Positions 43,461-52,905 are shown, numbered from the stretch's first letter. The stretch: 64,000 nt of DNA from Peribacillus muralis (GCF_001439925.1 NZ_LMBV01000002.1:137580-201579), one strand, 5' to 3'. Numbers and translations: made by a program. Notes: generated by a model from the sequence alone, not told the origin.

Positions 43461-44559
43461 ATGGAATTAGCAGAAATAAGAAATGAACTTGAACGGACAG
43501 CGCAACGATTAACGGACTTTAGGGGGTCTCTTTGACTTAGATGAAAAAGAGGCACGGATCGCTCAGCTTGAAAATGAGATGACACACCCTGATTTTTGGA
43601 ATGATCAGCAAAAAGCGCAGACTGTCATCAATGAAACGAATGCATTGAAAGAACAAGTCAACCAGCTGTCTGATTTGAACGAATCATACGAAAATCTGGA
43701 CCTGACGTATGAACTAGTGAAAGAAGAAAATGATGCAGAACTTTTGGCAGAGCTTGAAGAAGAAATCACGATTCTTTCACAAAAGATGAATGAATTCGAA
43801 TTGCAGCTGTTATTAAGCGAAGAATACGATTCAAAAAATGCCATTCTTGAACTGCATCCTGGTGCTGGCGGAACGGAGTCCCAAGATTGGGGGTCGATGC
43901 TGCTGCGCATGTATACAAGATGGGGTGAAAAAAGAGGCTTTAAAGTGGAAACCCTTGATTACCTTCCAGGTGATGAAGCTGGAATCAAAAGTGTTACACT
44001 GCTTTTCAAAGGCCATAACGCCTACGGATATTTGAAAGCGGAAAAAGGCGTTCACCGTCTTGTTCGTATTTCTCCGTTTGATTCATCGGGGCGACGCCAT
44101 ACGTCATTCGTTTCCTGTGAAGTCATGCCGGAATTCGATGAGACGATCAATATCGAGATACGTACGGAAGATCTGAAGGTTGATACGTACAGGGCAAGCG
44201 GTGCTGGTGGTCAGCATATCAATACGACCGATTCGGCTGTCCGTATTACCCATTTACCTACCAATACGGTAGTGACGTGCCAAAATGAGAGATCGCAAAT
44301 TAAAAACAAGGCCCAAGCGATGAACATGCTGAAAGCCAAACTATATCAACGTGAAATTGAACAGCAACAAGCGGATTTGGATGAAATTCGCGGTGAGCAA
44401 AAGGAAATAGGCTGGGGAAGCCAAATTCGTTCCTATGTTTTCCATCCGTATTCCATGGTTAAAGATCACCGTACCAGTGCGGAGACCGGAAACTTGGGGT
44501 CGGTCATGGATGGAGATATAGATATGTTCATCGATGCGTACCTCCGTTCAAAATTATAA
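43461..44559 (+). CDS. prfB: Peptide chain release factor 2 with programmed +1 frameshift
   Basis: RF2 ends translation at UGA and UAA. The reading frame starts at ATG 43461 (GAGGTGAAGG upstream), runs 24 codons to an in-frame TGA at 43533-43535, and continues in the +1 frame from GAC 43534 to 44559, giving a product of about 365 residues. The slip site CTT-TGA-C is preceded by the SD-like AGGGGG, the classic autoregulatory frameshift signal: low RF2 lets the ribosome slip and make more. The GAGGQHIN motif for peptide release is present, as are domain 3 and the C-terminal [14 protein letters not shown]. It is a real intact gene, not a pseudogene. Confidence 0.97.
43521..43536 (+). promoter_or_regulatory. 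prfB programmed frameshift signal
   Basis: The sequence AGGGGGTCTCTTTGAC combines an internal Shine-Dalgarno, the slippery CTT codon and the in-frame TGA. It is almost identical to the E. coli prfB signal. Confidence 0.95.
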
Positions 44560-44568
44560 GATATGACG

Positions 44569-44600
44569 GCCGGACCCGTTTCTATGGTCCGGCTTTTTTT
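44569..44600 (+). terminator. Terminator of prfB
   Basis: The 8-bp GC-rich hairpin GCCGGACC/GGTCCGGC is followed by seven T. Confidence 0.93.
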
Positions 44601-44740
44601 GTGAAATTTTCATGATGGCGTCCGCTGTTCCTTTATAACATGCTATCTGGCTGATTTTTACAGGATATGAAAAGGGATGTCATACTATGTTCGGCCAATA
44701 CTAGATAATAATGAATGATCGTTTGAGGAGACAATAAAGA

Positions 44741-45604
44741 ATGAGAAAAAGATACAGGGAGCCGAAGCCCCCTTTCATGCAAAAGTTAATCGAATATGGT
44801 TTGGTGATTGTCGGTTCGGCCATAATTGCCATCGGTTTTAATGTTTTTTTACTGCCGAATCAAGTTGCTTCTGGCGGGGTCAGCGGCATCAGTACGATAC
44901 TCAAGTCCACTCTCGGCTGGGAGCCAGCTTATGTGTTATGGGGGTTCAATATTCCTTTATTCATGGCCGGACTTATCATCCTTGGAAGGCATTTTGGTGC
45001 CAAAAGCTTGATAGGGACCTTGTTCTTGCCACTAGTGGTATTCTTGACAAAAAACTGGGCGCCCTGGACGAATGATGCCCTGCTTGGCTCCATTTGCGGG
45101 GGGATTATGGTCGGTCTTGGATTGGGCCTTGTCTTTCGCGGGAAGGGGAGCACAGGAGGAACCGATCTAGCAGCGCAGATTTTCCATAAATATACGCATC
45201 TGTCATTAGGGACCTGTGTCGCCGTTATCGATGGCATCATCGTGTTAAGTGCCGCGATTGTCTTCGATATTGAAAAAGGGCTTTATGCGTTGATTGCCTT
45301 ATATGTGACAAGCAAGACGATCGATCTTGTCCAAGTCGGACTAAATCGATCCAAGATGGCACTGATCATCACGAATAATGAACGGAATGTAAGGGATGCT
45401 ATCATACATGAGCTAGACCGTGGGGTAACGGGGATATCCGGTTATGGGGGATATACGGATGACACCCGCCCAATCATGATGTGTGTAATAGATCAGTCTG
45501 AATTCACCAAATTGAAACAATTGGTGAAACTCGTTGACCCTAAAGCGTTTGTGATCGTCACGGACGCTTCGGAGGTATTGGGCGAGGGTTTTAAACTGGA
45601 GTGA
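44741..45604 (+). CDS. yvjA: YitT-family membrane protein with DUF2179 domain (YvjA)
   Basis: The 287-residue protein has about five or six membrane segments (1-200). A cytoplasmic DUF2179 domain at about 205-285 carries ALIITNNERNVRDAI and the HELDRGVTGISGYGGYT segment. The physiological role of YitT proteins is not known. The position between prfB and cccB equals yvjA of B. subtilis. Confidence 0.88.
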   Translation: MRKRYREPKPPFMQKLIEYGLVIVGSAIIAIGFNVFLLPNQVASGGVSGISTILKSTLGWEPAYVLWGFNIPLFMAGLIILGRHFGAKSLIGTLFLPLVVFLTKNWAPWTNDALLGSICGGIMVGLGLGLVFRGKGSTGGTDLAAQIFHKYTHLSLGTCVAVIDGIIVLSAAIVFDIEKGLYALIALYVTSKTIDLVQVGLNRSKMALIITNNERNVRDAIIHELDRGVTGISGYGGYTDDTRPIMMCVIDQSEFTKLKQLVKLVDPKAFVIVTDASEVLGEGFKLE

Positions 45605-45654
45605 TATTGGTATAATGTTCTTGTATTGGTAATAGGGAGAGGGGGGTAAAATAA

Positions 45655-45993
45655 ATGAGAATGAAATGGGTAGCCTTAGTTTTGGGTACTTCATTGGTTT
45701 TGGCTGCATGTGGTGGGAATGATGATGCATCAGATAAGCCAGCAAGTGAAAGTGGAGAAACGACCACGGCAGGTGCCGGTGATGCCGCCAAGATTTATGA
45801 AAACAAATGCTCAAGCTGTCATGCTGTGAATCTCGAGGGTGGCGTTGGACCAAATTTAACGAAGGTCGGCGCGAAGCTGACGAAGGCTGACATCGAAAAG
45901 GTCATTGCAAATGGGCAAGGTGCAATGCCGAAGGGAATCCTCCAAGGCAAAGAAGCGAGCATGGTCGCTGAATGGCTGAGTAAACATAAATAA
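45655..45993 (+). CDS. cccB: Cytochrome c-551, lipoprotein
   Basis: This is a small electron carrier on the outer membrane face, linked to the bc1-type complex and cytochrome c oxidase. The 112-residue protein has a lipobox LVLAAC (lipidated Cys19), a Ser/Thr/Glu-rich spacer to about 45, the haem motif CSSCH (52-56) and a distal ligand Met91 in AMPKG. Length matches B. subtilis CccB (112). The ribosome site GGAGAGGGGGG is unusually G-rich. Confidence 0.95.
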   Translation: MRMKWVALVLGTSLVLAACGGNDDASDKPASESGETTTAGAGDAAKIYENKCSSCHAVNLEGGVGPNLTKVGAKLTKADIEKVIANGQGAMPKGILQGKEASMVAEWLSKHK

Positions 45994-46008
45994 ATAATCG
46001 ACCATAGG

Positions 46009-46035
46009 AACGTTCTGCATCAGCAGGGCGTTTTT
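46009..46035 (+). terminator. Terminator of cccB
   Basis: The 10-bp hairpin AACGTTCTGC/GCAGGGCGTT has an ATCA loop and is followed by TTTT. Confidence 0.87.
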
Positions 46036-46286
46036 AGTATGTAAAATCCCGGAAGCCTCTCACATTTAATTCCTTAACAAACATTCAATTCCGTATATAT
46101 TACGCAGATGTTGATATATGTCTAACTGAAATGAAACTGTAATATTATTAATGCTTAATTTGACAAAATTTGATGTTATAATGTGTCTGTGCTCAAGTAA
46201 GAGCGATTCCTGTCAGAATTCAGTGGAAATTGTCGAAAAAGCTGTAATTACATAGTGATAATACAAGCAAATTAGGTGGTTTTAGT

Positions 46287-46973
46287 ATGATAGAGATGAT
46301 AGATGTGAAAAAGACATACCCAAATGGTGTAATTGCCATTAATGGGCTCAACGTAAAAATAAAGCCAGGCGAGTTCGTATATGTAGTAGGTCCCAGCGGA
46401 GCCGGAAAATCGACCTTCATCAAAATGATGTATAGGGAAGAAAAGCCGACTAGTGGTAATATCTTGGTCAATGGACTTAGCCTGCCAAGTATCCGCAATT
46501 CTAAAGTTCCTCTATTCCGCCGCAATATCGGTATGGTATTCCAGGATTTCAAACTCCTTCAAACATTCACAGCATATGAAAATGTGGCTTTTGCCATGGA
46601 AGTCATCGAAAAGGAACCGGAAGAAATCAAAAAGAGGGTCATGGAAGTCCTTGATTTGGTTGGCATTAAACATAAAGCCAGAATGCTGCCGTCCGAGTTA
46701 TCTGGTGGAGAACAGCAAAGGGTTGCGATTGCCCGGTCGATCGTCAATGATCCCAAGGTCGTCATAGCCGATGAGCCTACAGGGAATCTTGATCCTGAAA
46801 CATCTTGGGAAATCATGAACATATTTGAAGAAATCAATAAACGCGGAACGACAGTGGTCATGGCCACTCATAATAGGGACATCGTCAACAATATCAAGCG
46901 ACGTGTCATTGCCATTGAAAGTGGAAAAATCGTTCGCGATGAACATAGAGGTGATTACGGATATGAAATTTAG
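46287..46973 (+). CDS. ftsE: Cell-division ABC ATPase FtsE
   Basis: FtsE with FtsX is an ABC-like complex that transmits ATP-driven change to periplasmic or extracellular peptidoglycan hydrolases. The 228-residue protein has Walker A GPSGAGKST, the Q-loop VFQDFKLL, signature LSGGEQQR, Walker B VVIADEPTGNLDP and H-loop MATHN. It overlaps ftsX by 11 nt. In B. subtilis FtsEX activates CwlO; here an EnvC-like gene follows directly. Confidence 0.96.
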   Translation: MIEMIDVKKTYPNGVIAINGLNVKIKPGEFVYVVGPSGAGKSTFIKMMYREEKPTSGNILVNGLSLPSIRNSKVPLFRRNIGMVFQDFKLLQTFTAYENVAFAMEVIEKEPEEIKKRVMEVLDLVGIKHKARMLPSELSGGEQQRVAIARSIVNDPKVVIADEPTGNLDPETSWEIMNIFEEINKRGTTVVMATHNRDIVNNIKRRVIAIESGKIVRDEHRGDYGYEI

Positions 46974-47856
46974 AACATTGCTCCGTCACTTCCGTGAAAG
47001 TTTTAAAAATATTGGCCGTAATGGATGGATGACATTTGCTTCAGTTAGTGCAGTAACGGTCACTCTAACATTGGTTGGCGTATTTTTAGTACTGATGATG
47101 AATTTAAATCATATCGCGGGAAACGTGGAGAAAGATGTCGAAGTTCGAGCACATATTGATAATGCAGCGAACAAAGACGATATAAAGGGAATTGGCAAAA
47201 AAATCACGGAAATGAACGGCATTCAATCGGTCATTTTCTCACCAAAAGATGAAGAACTCACGAATTTAATAGATGATTTAGGTGATAATGGTGATGCTTT
47301 TAAGCCATTTGAACAGGACAACCCTTTAAGGGACGTTTATATCATCAAAACGAAATCTCCGCAAGATGTCATCAAGGTGGCAAAAGAGATAGAGGGCTTT
47401 GATTATATTCAAAGCGTTAAATATGGACAGGGCTACGTCGAGAAGCTATTCAGCTTCGTGAATATTGCGAGAAACATAGGGATCGTCCTTATCGTTGGTT
47501 TACTATTCACGGCAATGTTCCTTATTTCGAATACAATTAAAATCACCATTGTAGCTAGAAGAAAAGAAATCGAGATCATGAGATTGGTAGGAGCAACGAA
47601 TACATTCATCCGCTGGCCATTCTTCCTCGAAGGACTTTGGTTGGGAATCCTCGGTTCGATCGTGCCGATCGGTCTGATTTCCGTACTCTACTACAATCTT
47701 TATAAATATGCAGCACCGCAGATAACGTTCAAGTTCATAGAGCTTCTGCCTGCAAGCCCATTTATTTATCAAGTTTCGGCAATCCTCATCGTCTTAGGTG
47801 CGGTTATCGGGATCTGGGGCAGCTTGATGTCCGTCAGGAAATTCTTGAAAGTATAA
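46963..47856 (+). CDS. ftsX: Cell-division ABC transmembrane protein FtsX
   Basis: The ATG at 46963 lies in the end of ftsE; a longer frame is a shadow. The 297-residue protein has a cytoplasmic N-terminus (KFRTLLRHFRESFKNIGRNG), a first membrane segment at about 22-45, an extracellular loop to about 170 that should contact the hydrolase partner, and three C-terminal membrane segments with a RRKEIEIMRLVGATN coupling region. Length matches B. subtilis FtsX (296). Confidence 0.95.
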   Translation: MKFRTLLRHFRESFKNIGRNGWMTFASVSAVTVTLTLVGVFLVLMMNLNHIAGNVEKDVEVRAHIDNAANKDDIKGIGKKITEMNGIQSVIFSPKDEELTNLIDDLGDNGDAFKPFEQDNPLRDVYIIKTKSPQDVIKVAKEIEGFDYIQSVKYGQGYVEKLFSFVNIARNIGIVLIVGLLFTAMFLISNTIKITIVARRKEIEIMRLVGATNTFIRWPFFLEGLWLGILGSIVPIGLISVLYYNLYKYAAPQITFKFIELLPASPFIYQVSAILIVLGAVIGIWGSLMSVRKFLKV

Positions 47857-47946
47857 AAGGCTCCTTTTACTGGAAAAGAAGCTAGAAAAGATAGAGAGAC
47901 GTTGCAGGGCAATAGATGTGACGGGATTGAAAGGGGAAATGAAACG

Positions 47947-49326
47947 TTGAAAAAGAATATCATTGCCATGAACGCTTCCATCATGATTGGGTTGGGAAGC
48001 CTTCTGGCAGTACCATCCGTTCATGCTGAGTCCATTTCGGATTTGGAAAAGCAGAAGAACTCGATTCAGGAAAAACGTTCAGGTGTTGAATCGAATATTT
48101 CTGAGGCGGAGAAGAAAATCGATAACCTTCAGGATAAGCAATTGACTGCAGAAGAACAAATCGCTGCGATTGAAGCGAAAATTGAAGAGTCCACCCAAAA
48201 AATCGATGCTAAAAATGCTGAAATTTCACAAACGAAAAAAGAAATTGAAGCATTGAAAGAAGAAATTAAAGTATTGAAAGAGCGGATCGCCAAACGTAAT
48301 GAAGTATTGAAGGAAAGGGCGCTTTCTTTCCAGGAGACTGGTGGGGACGTAAACTACCTTGAAGTATTATTCGGATCATCCAGTTTTGGAGATTTAGTTG
48401 ACCGTGTCGGAGCTGTAGCGACAATTGCTGAAGCCGACCGTGATATTTTAAAGCAGCATGAGCTTGATAAAAAAGATCTGGAAGAAAAGCAAAATGCCGT
48501 TGAAACGAAGCTTGCTAGTTTAGAAGTGGCAAAAGCTGAACTATTGGAAATTCAAGAACAACAAAAACAACAGAAACAAGAAAAAGATGCATTAGTCAAG
48601 AAATTAAAGGAACAAACTGAAAAACATGAACATGAGAAGATGGGCCTAGAGGAAGAAAAAGCGAATTTGGCATCTCAAGAAAAAGCCATCAAAACGGCCA
48701 TCAGCCTAGAAAATCAACGACTTGCAGAATTGGAAGCAGCACGTAAAAAAGCGGCTGCTGAAGCGAAACAACGTGCAGAGCAGGAAGCGGAACAAGCAGC
48801 ACAAGCTGCATCCGAAGCGTCAGCATCGAAGCAGCCATCTGCTTCTTCGGAATCTAGTTCAAAAAGCAGGAGTGCATCACCAGCTCCCCAATCTTCGTCC
48901 AATGTAAATGAAGCGCCTGCTGTATCTTCGGGTACATTCACTAGACCAAGTGCAGGATATGTATCTTCTACAATGGGTGAACGTTGGAATAAACAGCATG
49001 CCGGCATTGATATTGCTGCAAGTGGAACGGTTCCAATAGTAGCGGCAGCAGACGGGGTCGTAAGCCGTTCTTACTTCTCCAGTACTTACGGTAACGCCAT
49101 TTTTGTTACCCATTCATTAGGCGGGCAACAGTGGACTACGGTTTATGCACATTTAAGCTCTAGACAAGTAAGCGAGGGCGCTGTGGTTGCCAAAGGTCAA
49201 CAAATTGGCATCATGGGTAACACTGGCCATTCGTACGGTCAGCATTTACACTTTGAGCTACATAAAGGTGCATGGAATTATAGCAAGTCAAATGCAGTCA
49301 ATCCATTAAACTATATACCTAATTAA
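47947..49326 (+). CDS. EnvC/PcsB-like coiled-coil M23 protein, probable FtsEX partner
   Basis: From TTG 47947 (AAGGGGA upstream) the product has about 459 residues. A signal peptide ends at VHA near 28. A long coiled coil covers about 30-275, a Ser/Ala-rich linker 275-325, and the C-terminal M23 LytM domain about 345-459. The metal motifs HAGID (351-355) and HLH (433-435) are intact, so a DD-endopeptidase activity is plausible. The coiled-coil plus hydrolase architecture matches EnvC of E. coli and PcsB/RipC-type partners of FtsEX. It sits 90 bp after ftsX, suggesting it is activated by FtsEX here. B. subtilis has no such gene between ftsX and ctpB as far as I recall. Confidence 0.88.
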   Translation: MKKNIIAMNASIMIGLGSLLAVPSVHAESISDLEKQKNSIQEKRSGVESNISEAEKKIDNLQDKQLTAEEQIAAIEAKIEESTQKIDAKNAEISQTKKEIEALKEEIKVLKERIAKRNEVLKERALSFQETGGDVNYLEVLFGSSSFGDLVDRVGAVATIAEADRDILKQHELDKKDLEEKQNAVETKLASLEVAKAELLEIQEQQKQQKQEKDALVKKLKEQTEKHEHEKMGLEEEKANLASQEKAIKTAISLENQRLAELEAARKKAAAEAKQRAEQEAEQAAQAASEASASKQPSASSESSSKSRSASPAPQSSSNVNEAPAVSSGTFTRPSAGYVSSTMGERWNKQHAGIDIAASGTVPIVAAADGVVSRSYFSSTYGNAIFVTHSLGGQQWTTVYAHLSSRQVSEGAVVAKGQQIGIMGNTGHSYGQHLHFELHKGAWNYSKSNAVNPLNYIPN

Positions 49327-49345
49327 TACCCAGTTTTAATGCGGT

Positions 49346-49382
49346 AAAACAGACCTGGAAATATTCCAGGTCTGTTTTTTTA
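49346..49382 (+). terminator. Terminator of the ftsEX-M23 operon
   Basis: The 13-bp hairpin AACAGACCTGGAA/TTCCAGGTCTGTT is followed by a T-run. Confidence 0.93.
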
Positions 49383-49467
49383 TGGTCATCGACAAGTTCC
49401 TCAGTGCATATTCTTGTCCAGCTCCACATATAGTGGAATACATATCAGGTCAGAAATGGGGATAAAT

Positions 49468-50892
49468 ATGGTCAAAAAATGGGTACTGCCGCTAGTAATC
49501 ATCATATCAATAGCCATTGGAGCCGTGGGGGGGATCTATTGGACAAGCTTCCCTGATAAAAATGAAACAACTCATGAAAGCCCAGCCATATCCAAGGATA
49601 AGGAATGGGCAAAGGTGGAGCAAGCTTATGGCTTGATCGTTAGTGAGTATGTCGAACAGGTGGATGGTTCCCGCTTGGTGGAAGGTGCAATCCAAGGCAT
49701 GCTATCAGCTTTGAAAGATCCTTATTCCGTATATATGGACAAGGAGACCGCCAAGCAATTCAATGAAACGTTGGATTCCTCTTTCGAAGGAATCGGGACT
49801 GAGATTGGCATGGAAGACGGCAAGGTCATAATCGTCTCTCCTTACAAGGATTCACCTGCCGAACAGGCGGGGTTGAAGCCGAAAGATCAAATCCTGAAGG
49901 TGAATGGAGAGAGTGTGGAGGGCTTGGATCTCTATGAAACTCGCCTGAAAATTCGTGGCGAAAAAGGCTCTCCCGTCAAAATGGAAATAAAGCGAGCGGG
50001 GGTTTCCAATCCACTTGAGTTCAATATGGTGCGTGCCGAAATTCCATTGGATACCGTATTTTCATCCGTTAAAGAAGTGGCCGGGGAACAGATTGGCTAC
50101 ATCGAGTTAACTACTTTCTCGGAAAATACAGCGGCAGATTTCAAAAAACAGATGAAGAAGCTGGAAAATGAAGATATTAAAGGCTTGGTCATAGATGTAC
50201 GCGGCAATCCAGGCGGTCTGCTTTCCAGTGTGGAAACGATTCTTGGCGAGTTTATCACAAAGGAAAAACCATTTATGCAAATAGCTGAAAGGACTGGAGA
50301 AACACAATCGTTTTTTACAAGCCTTAAGAAAGCGAAAAATTACCCCATCGCAGTCTTGACGGATAAAGGGAGCGCCTCAGCCTCGGAAATTCTAGCTGGA
50401 GCGATGCAGGAGGCTGGAGGCTATCCATTGATCGGGGAGAAGACTTTCGGTAAAGGAACAGTGCAGCAGGCCGTGCCGATGGGCGATGGCAGTAAAATAA
50501 AACTTACCTTGTATAAGTGGCTGACGCCTTCAGGGAATTGGATTCACAAAAAAGGAATCGAACCGACGATCAAAGTGAAGCAGCCAGACTTCTTTAATGC
50601 CCATCAGCTTGCGGTTGAAGGGGTCCTGAAGCGTGACATGAACGATGAACAAATCCAGTATGCCCAAAGCATTCTGAAGGGACTTGGATTTGAAACGGGA
50701 CGCGAGGATGGCTATTATGATTGGAATACGGAAATTGCGGTCAAAGCATTCCAAAAACAATATCGCCTGAAAGTGACAGGGAAGCTGGATGCGAAAACCG
50801 CAGCACATTTGGAAACCGCCATACTGGAAAAAATCCAAGATGAAGATAATGATATTCAGCTGCGAACAGCTTTGAATTATTTGGTGAACTGA
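49468..50892 (+). CDS. ctpB: Carboxy-terminal processing protease CtpB (S41)
   Basis: CtpB is an extracytoplasmic protease; in B. subtilis it cleaves SpoIVFA to help activate sigma-K. The ATG at 49468 follows GGGGAT; the frame from 49414 lacks a ribosome site. The 474-residue protein has an N-terminal membrane anchor (1-25), a PDZ domain (about 85-170), the S41 protease core with VDVRGNPGG, Ser304 in GSASASEI and Lys329 in TFGKGTVQQ as catalytic pair 25 residues apart, and a C-terminal peptidoglycan-binding domain (about 395-455). Confidence 0.94.
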   Translation: MVKKWVLPLVIIISIAIGAVGGIYWTSFPDKNETTHESPAISKDKEWAKVEQAYGLIVSEYVEQVDGSRLVEGAIQGMLSALKDPYSVYMDKETAKQFNETLDSSFEGIGTEIGMEDGKVIIVSPYKDSPAEQAGLKPKDQILKVNGESVEGLDLYETRLKIRGEKGSPVKMEIKRAGVSNPLEFNMVRAEIPLDTVFSSVKEVAGEQIGYIELTTFSENTAADFKKQMKKLENEDIKGLVIDVRGNPGGLLSSVETILGEFITKEKPFMQIAERTGETQSFFTSLKKAKNYPIAVLTDKGSASASEILAGAMQEAGGYPLIGEKTFGKGTVQQAVPMGDGSKIKLTLYKWLTPSGNWIHKKGIEPTIKVKQPDFFNAHQLAVEGVLKRDMNDEQIQYAQSILKGLGFETGREDGYYDWNTEIAVKAFQKQYRLKVTGKLDAKTAAHLETAILEKIQDEDNDIQLRTALNYLVN

Positions 50893-50898
50893 CAAAAG

Positions 50899-50930
50899 AA
50901 GGTGCCGCTTCCCTGAAGCGGTGCCTTTTC
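50899..50930 (+). terminator. Terminator of ctpB
   Basis: The hairpin AAGGTGCCGCTTC/GAAGCGGTGCCTT is followed by TTC-rich sequence. Confidence 0.85.
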
Positions 50931-51076
50931 TCTGTTCGGACATAACATGAAAAGAGTAGTTTACTTTTTCTTCATCTTGATAGGCAGGAAGGGTACATTT
51001 TTGATAGAATAGGAGGTAACTGACAAGAACGAATTTTACATACGATTAATTACCCTTTGAGGATGGTGGAAAGAAA

Positions 51077-52270
51077 TTGACAACGGACTGGCTGATAGCA
51101 TGCATGATAGGATTAGGAAAGCTATTCCTTCATCCTTTGCTTTATATTTCGATTGCATATTGTTTATTCATCGGCTATCTTCGTGTAAAACGGGAACGCC
51201 ATGATTTTAATACGAAGGTTTACAGGGCTTCAATGGAGCTGCGTTCATCGTTACTTCATGGACTGATATGGGGGTTGATCCTTTCATGCCTAACGTTGGT
51301 CTCGGGAATGACCATTCCTTTGGCAGCGATGTACATCATGGCCGTTGTAACGATCCTGGCTGTATTGACGATGAACAAGAGGATCGTTTCTCCTGTATAT
51401 ACAGTCGGAATCACCTTTTTCATCCTTTTCTTTTTATACGATAGTGAGTTCAAGCTCCCGATTTTGCAGACTGCATTGAATCAGCTGGATCGTTCCATCT
51501 ACCCGACGCTTGTTATCTTGATAGGGCTCTTGCTGATTGCTGAAGGATTTTTAATTGTTAGCAACGGAAGTAAAAAGGTCTCCCCGCAGCTGCAGTTGTC
51601 CAAGAGGGGACAGCCAATAGGTGCTTACGTTTCGCAAAAGCTCTGGTTAATCCCGATGTTCGTCATGATACCGGGAGGACAACTTCCAGCTCCTATTGAC
51701 TGGTATCCGGTTTTTTCAATTGGGGATATAGCCATATCGCCAATCGTGCTGCCGTTTTTAATCGGCTTCAAGCAAAAATTGCATGGCACGCTCCCGGAGC
51801 AGGCAATCAGGGCATATGGAAAAAAAGTCGGAGCATTAGGACTCATGATTACCGCATTGGCGATTGTCGGCTACTGGTATCCGACAATCGCAATCCTGAC
51901 GGCCATACTGGCAATCCTTGGCCGTGAATTCCTGCATCATTCCCAAAGGGCAATGGATCAAAAGCTGCCTTTTTATTTTTCAAAAAGCAAGCTGGGCGTC
52001 CAGATCTTAGGCGTTATCCCTCATTCCCCTGCTGATAAAATGGGATTGGTCAAAGGCGAGGTCATTTCGAAAATCAACGGTGTCATCGTCAGGGAAGAAG
52101 AAGAGCTATACAGGGCGCTCCAAATCAACCGGGCCCATTGCAAGCTTGAGGTCATCGATAATAATGAACAAATCCGTTTCGTGCAAAGAGCATTATTTGA
52201 CGGTGAGCATTATGAATTGGGCATCCTGTTCGTTGACGATCAACTGAAGGAAAGTGGCCAAGCAGGTTAA
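51077..52270 (+). CDS. minJ: Division topology protein MinJ (PDZ membrane protein)
   Basis: MinJ bridges DivIVA and MinD and places the Min division inhibitor. The start is a TTG after GGTGGAAAG. The 397-residue protein has about seven or eight membrane segments (10-300) and a C-terminal PDZ domain (about 305-385; VQILGVIPHSPADKMGLVKG, EEELYRALQ). Length and layout equal B. subtilis MinJ/YvjB (397). The swarming gene swrA that flanks it in B. subtilis is not seen. Confidence 0.9.
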   Translation: MTTDWLIACMIGLGKLFLHPLLYISIAYCLFIGYLRVKRERHDFNTKVYRASMELRSSLLHGLIWGLILSCLTLVSGMTIPLAAMYIMAVVTILAVLTMNKRIVSPVYTVGITFFILFFLYDSEFKLPILQTALNQLDRSIYPTLVILIGLLLIAEGFLIVSNGSKKVSPQLQLSKRGQPIGAYVSQKLWLIPMFVMIPGGQLPAPIDWYPVFSIGDIAISPIVLPFLIGFKQKLHGTLPEQAIRAYGKKVGALGLMITALAIVGYWYPTIAILTAILAILGREFLHHSQRAMDQKLPFYFSKSKLGVQILGVIPHSPADKMGLVKGEVISKINGVIVREEEELYRALQINRAHCKLEVIDNNEQIRFVQRALFDGEHYELGILFVDDQLKESGQAG

Positions 52271-52379
52271 TGGCTAAAGCGGTAAAACGAATCGGGTACA
52301 GTTAAATATTTTCTCGAATGAAAAATATAAAAGTTGAAAAAAGAGTATAAACGGCTTGCGATAATACTATAAAGTAAAG

Positions 52380-52478
52380 GTTTTTGAGGTGGGAAAGGTC
52401 CCCACGCGCTGCCCAGTTCGAAACTTATGGGTAGTTACCAGAGATCAGGGTTGCCGCCTTGCTAAAACTTTTATAAAG
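52380..52478 (+). ncRNA. Candidate structured intergenic RNA, class unknown
   Basis: The segment is more GC-rich than its surroundings and holds two consecutive hairpins: GTGGG/CCCAC (52389-52405) and CTGCCCA/TGGGTAG (52409-52434) with an inner GTT/AAC pair. A GGGTTGCCGCC block follows. It ends in its own intrinsic terminator and no gene follows in the same direction, so it looks like a free-standing small RNA rather than a riboswitch. I could not match it to a known class. A weak -10 (TACTAT, 52365-52370) is upstream. Confidence 0.45.
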
Positions 52479-52514
52479 AAAGACCCTTTCGTATAATGCG
52501 AAAGGGTCTTTTAT
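52479..52514 (+). terminator. Terminator of the candidate RNA or of minJ
   Basis: The 13-bp hairpin AAAGACCCTTTCG/CGAAAGGGTCTTT is followed by T-rich sequence. Confidence 0.92.
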
Positions 52515-52768
52515 TTCTGCTTAAGATATTAATAATGAAAAAAATTGCTAAAAGCTGAAATTAAAGTTGAACCTATATTTTGAGTCAGATATATAAATTT
52601 AATCATACATTCAATTACATTAAAGAGTCACTACCACTAAACTCTTTTGATCAATAAATTCACTTGGATTTCCAGCCTCATCTTCTTCAAATGAATACTA
52701 AGTGAACAGGTTTAGTAGATGTACAACCCTGCAAAACTGTGGGTAAAGGAGTTCTTACTAAATGTTAA

Positions 52769-52905
52769 GTCTGAGTGGAATGGAGCGGGTGTGCGAGACT
52801 CCTGCGGGAAATGCGCGTCTACGTGAGACCCCGCTGGCTGAAAGCCGAGGAGGCTCACGGACCGCCCGCGGAAAGCGAGCGCCTGTAGTGGAAAGAAGCG
52901 GTCTA
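52769..52905 (+). repeat. Dispersed foldback repeat, long GC-rich copy
   Basis: This copy shows GGAATGGAGCGGG, GCGAGACTCCTGCGGG, GTGAGACCCCGC, GAGGCTCAC, GGACCGCCCGCGGAAAGCGAGCGCC and a closing GTAGTGGAAAG. The block order equals the 35.3- and 57.1-kb copies. GTGAG/CTCAC pairs internally. The outer inverted ends are degraded here. Confidence 0.8.

Noticed and set aside
43461-43535. prfB as a frameshifted pseudogene
   Set aside because: The interruption is the conserved RF2 autoregulatory frameshift site and the rest of the gene is intact.
52380-52478. SAM or other known riboswitch after minJ
   Set aside because: The GGTGGG opening recalls SAM-I, but the conserved CTTATCAAGAGA, GGCAACC core and following gene are missing.
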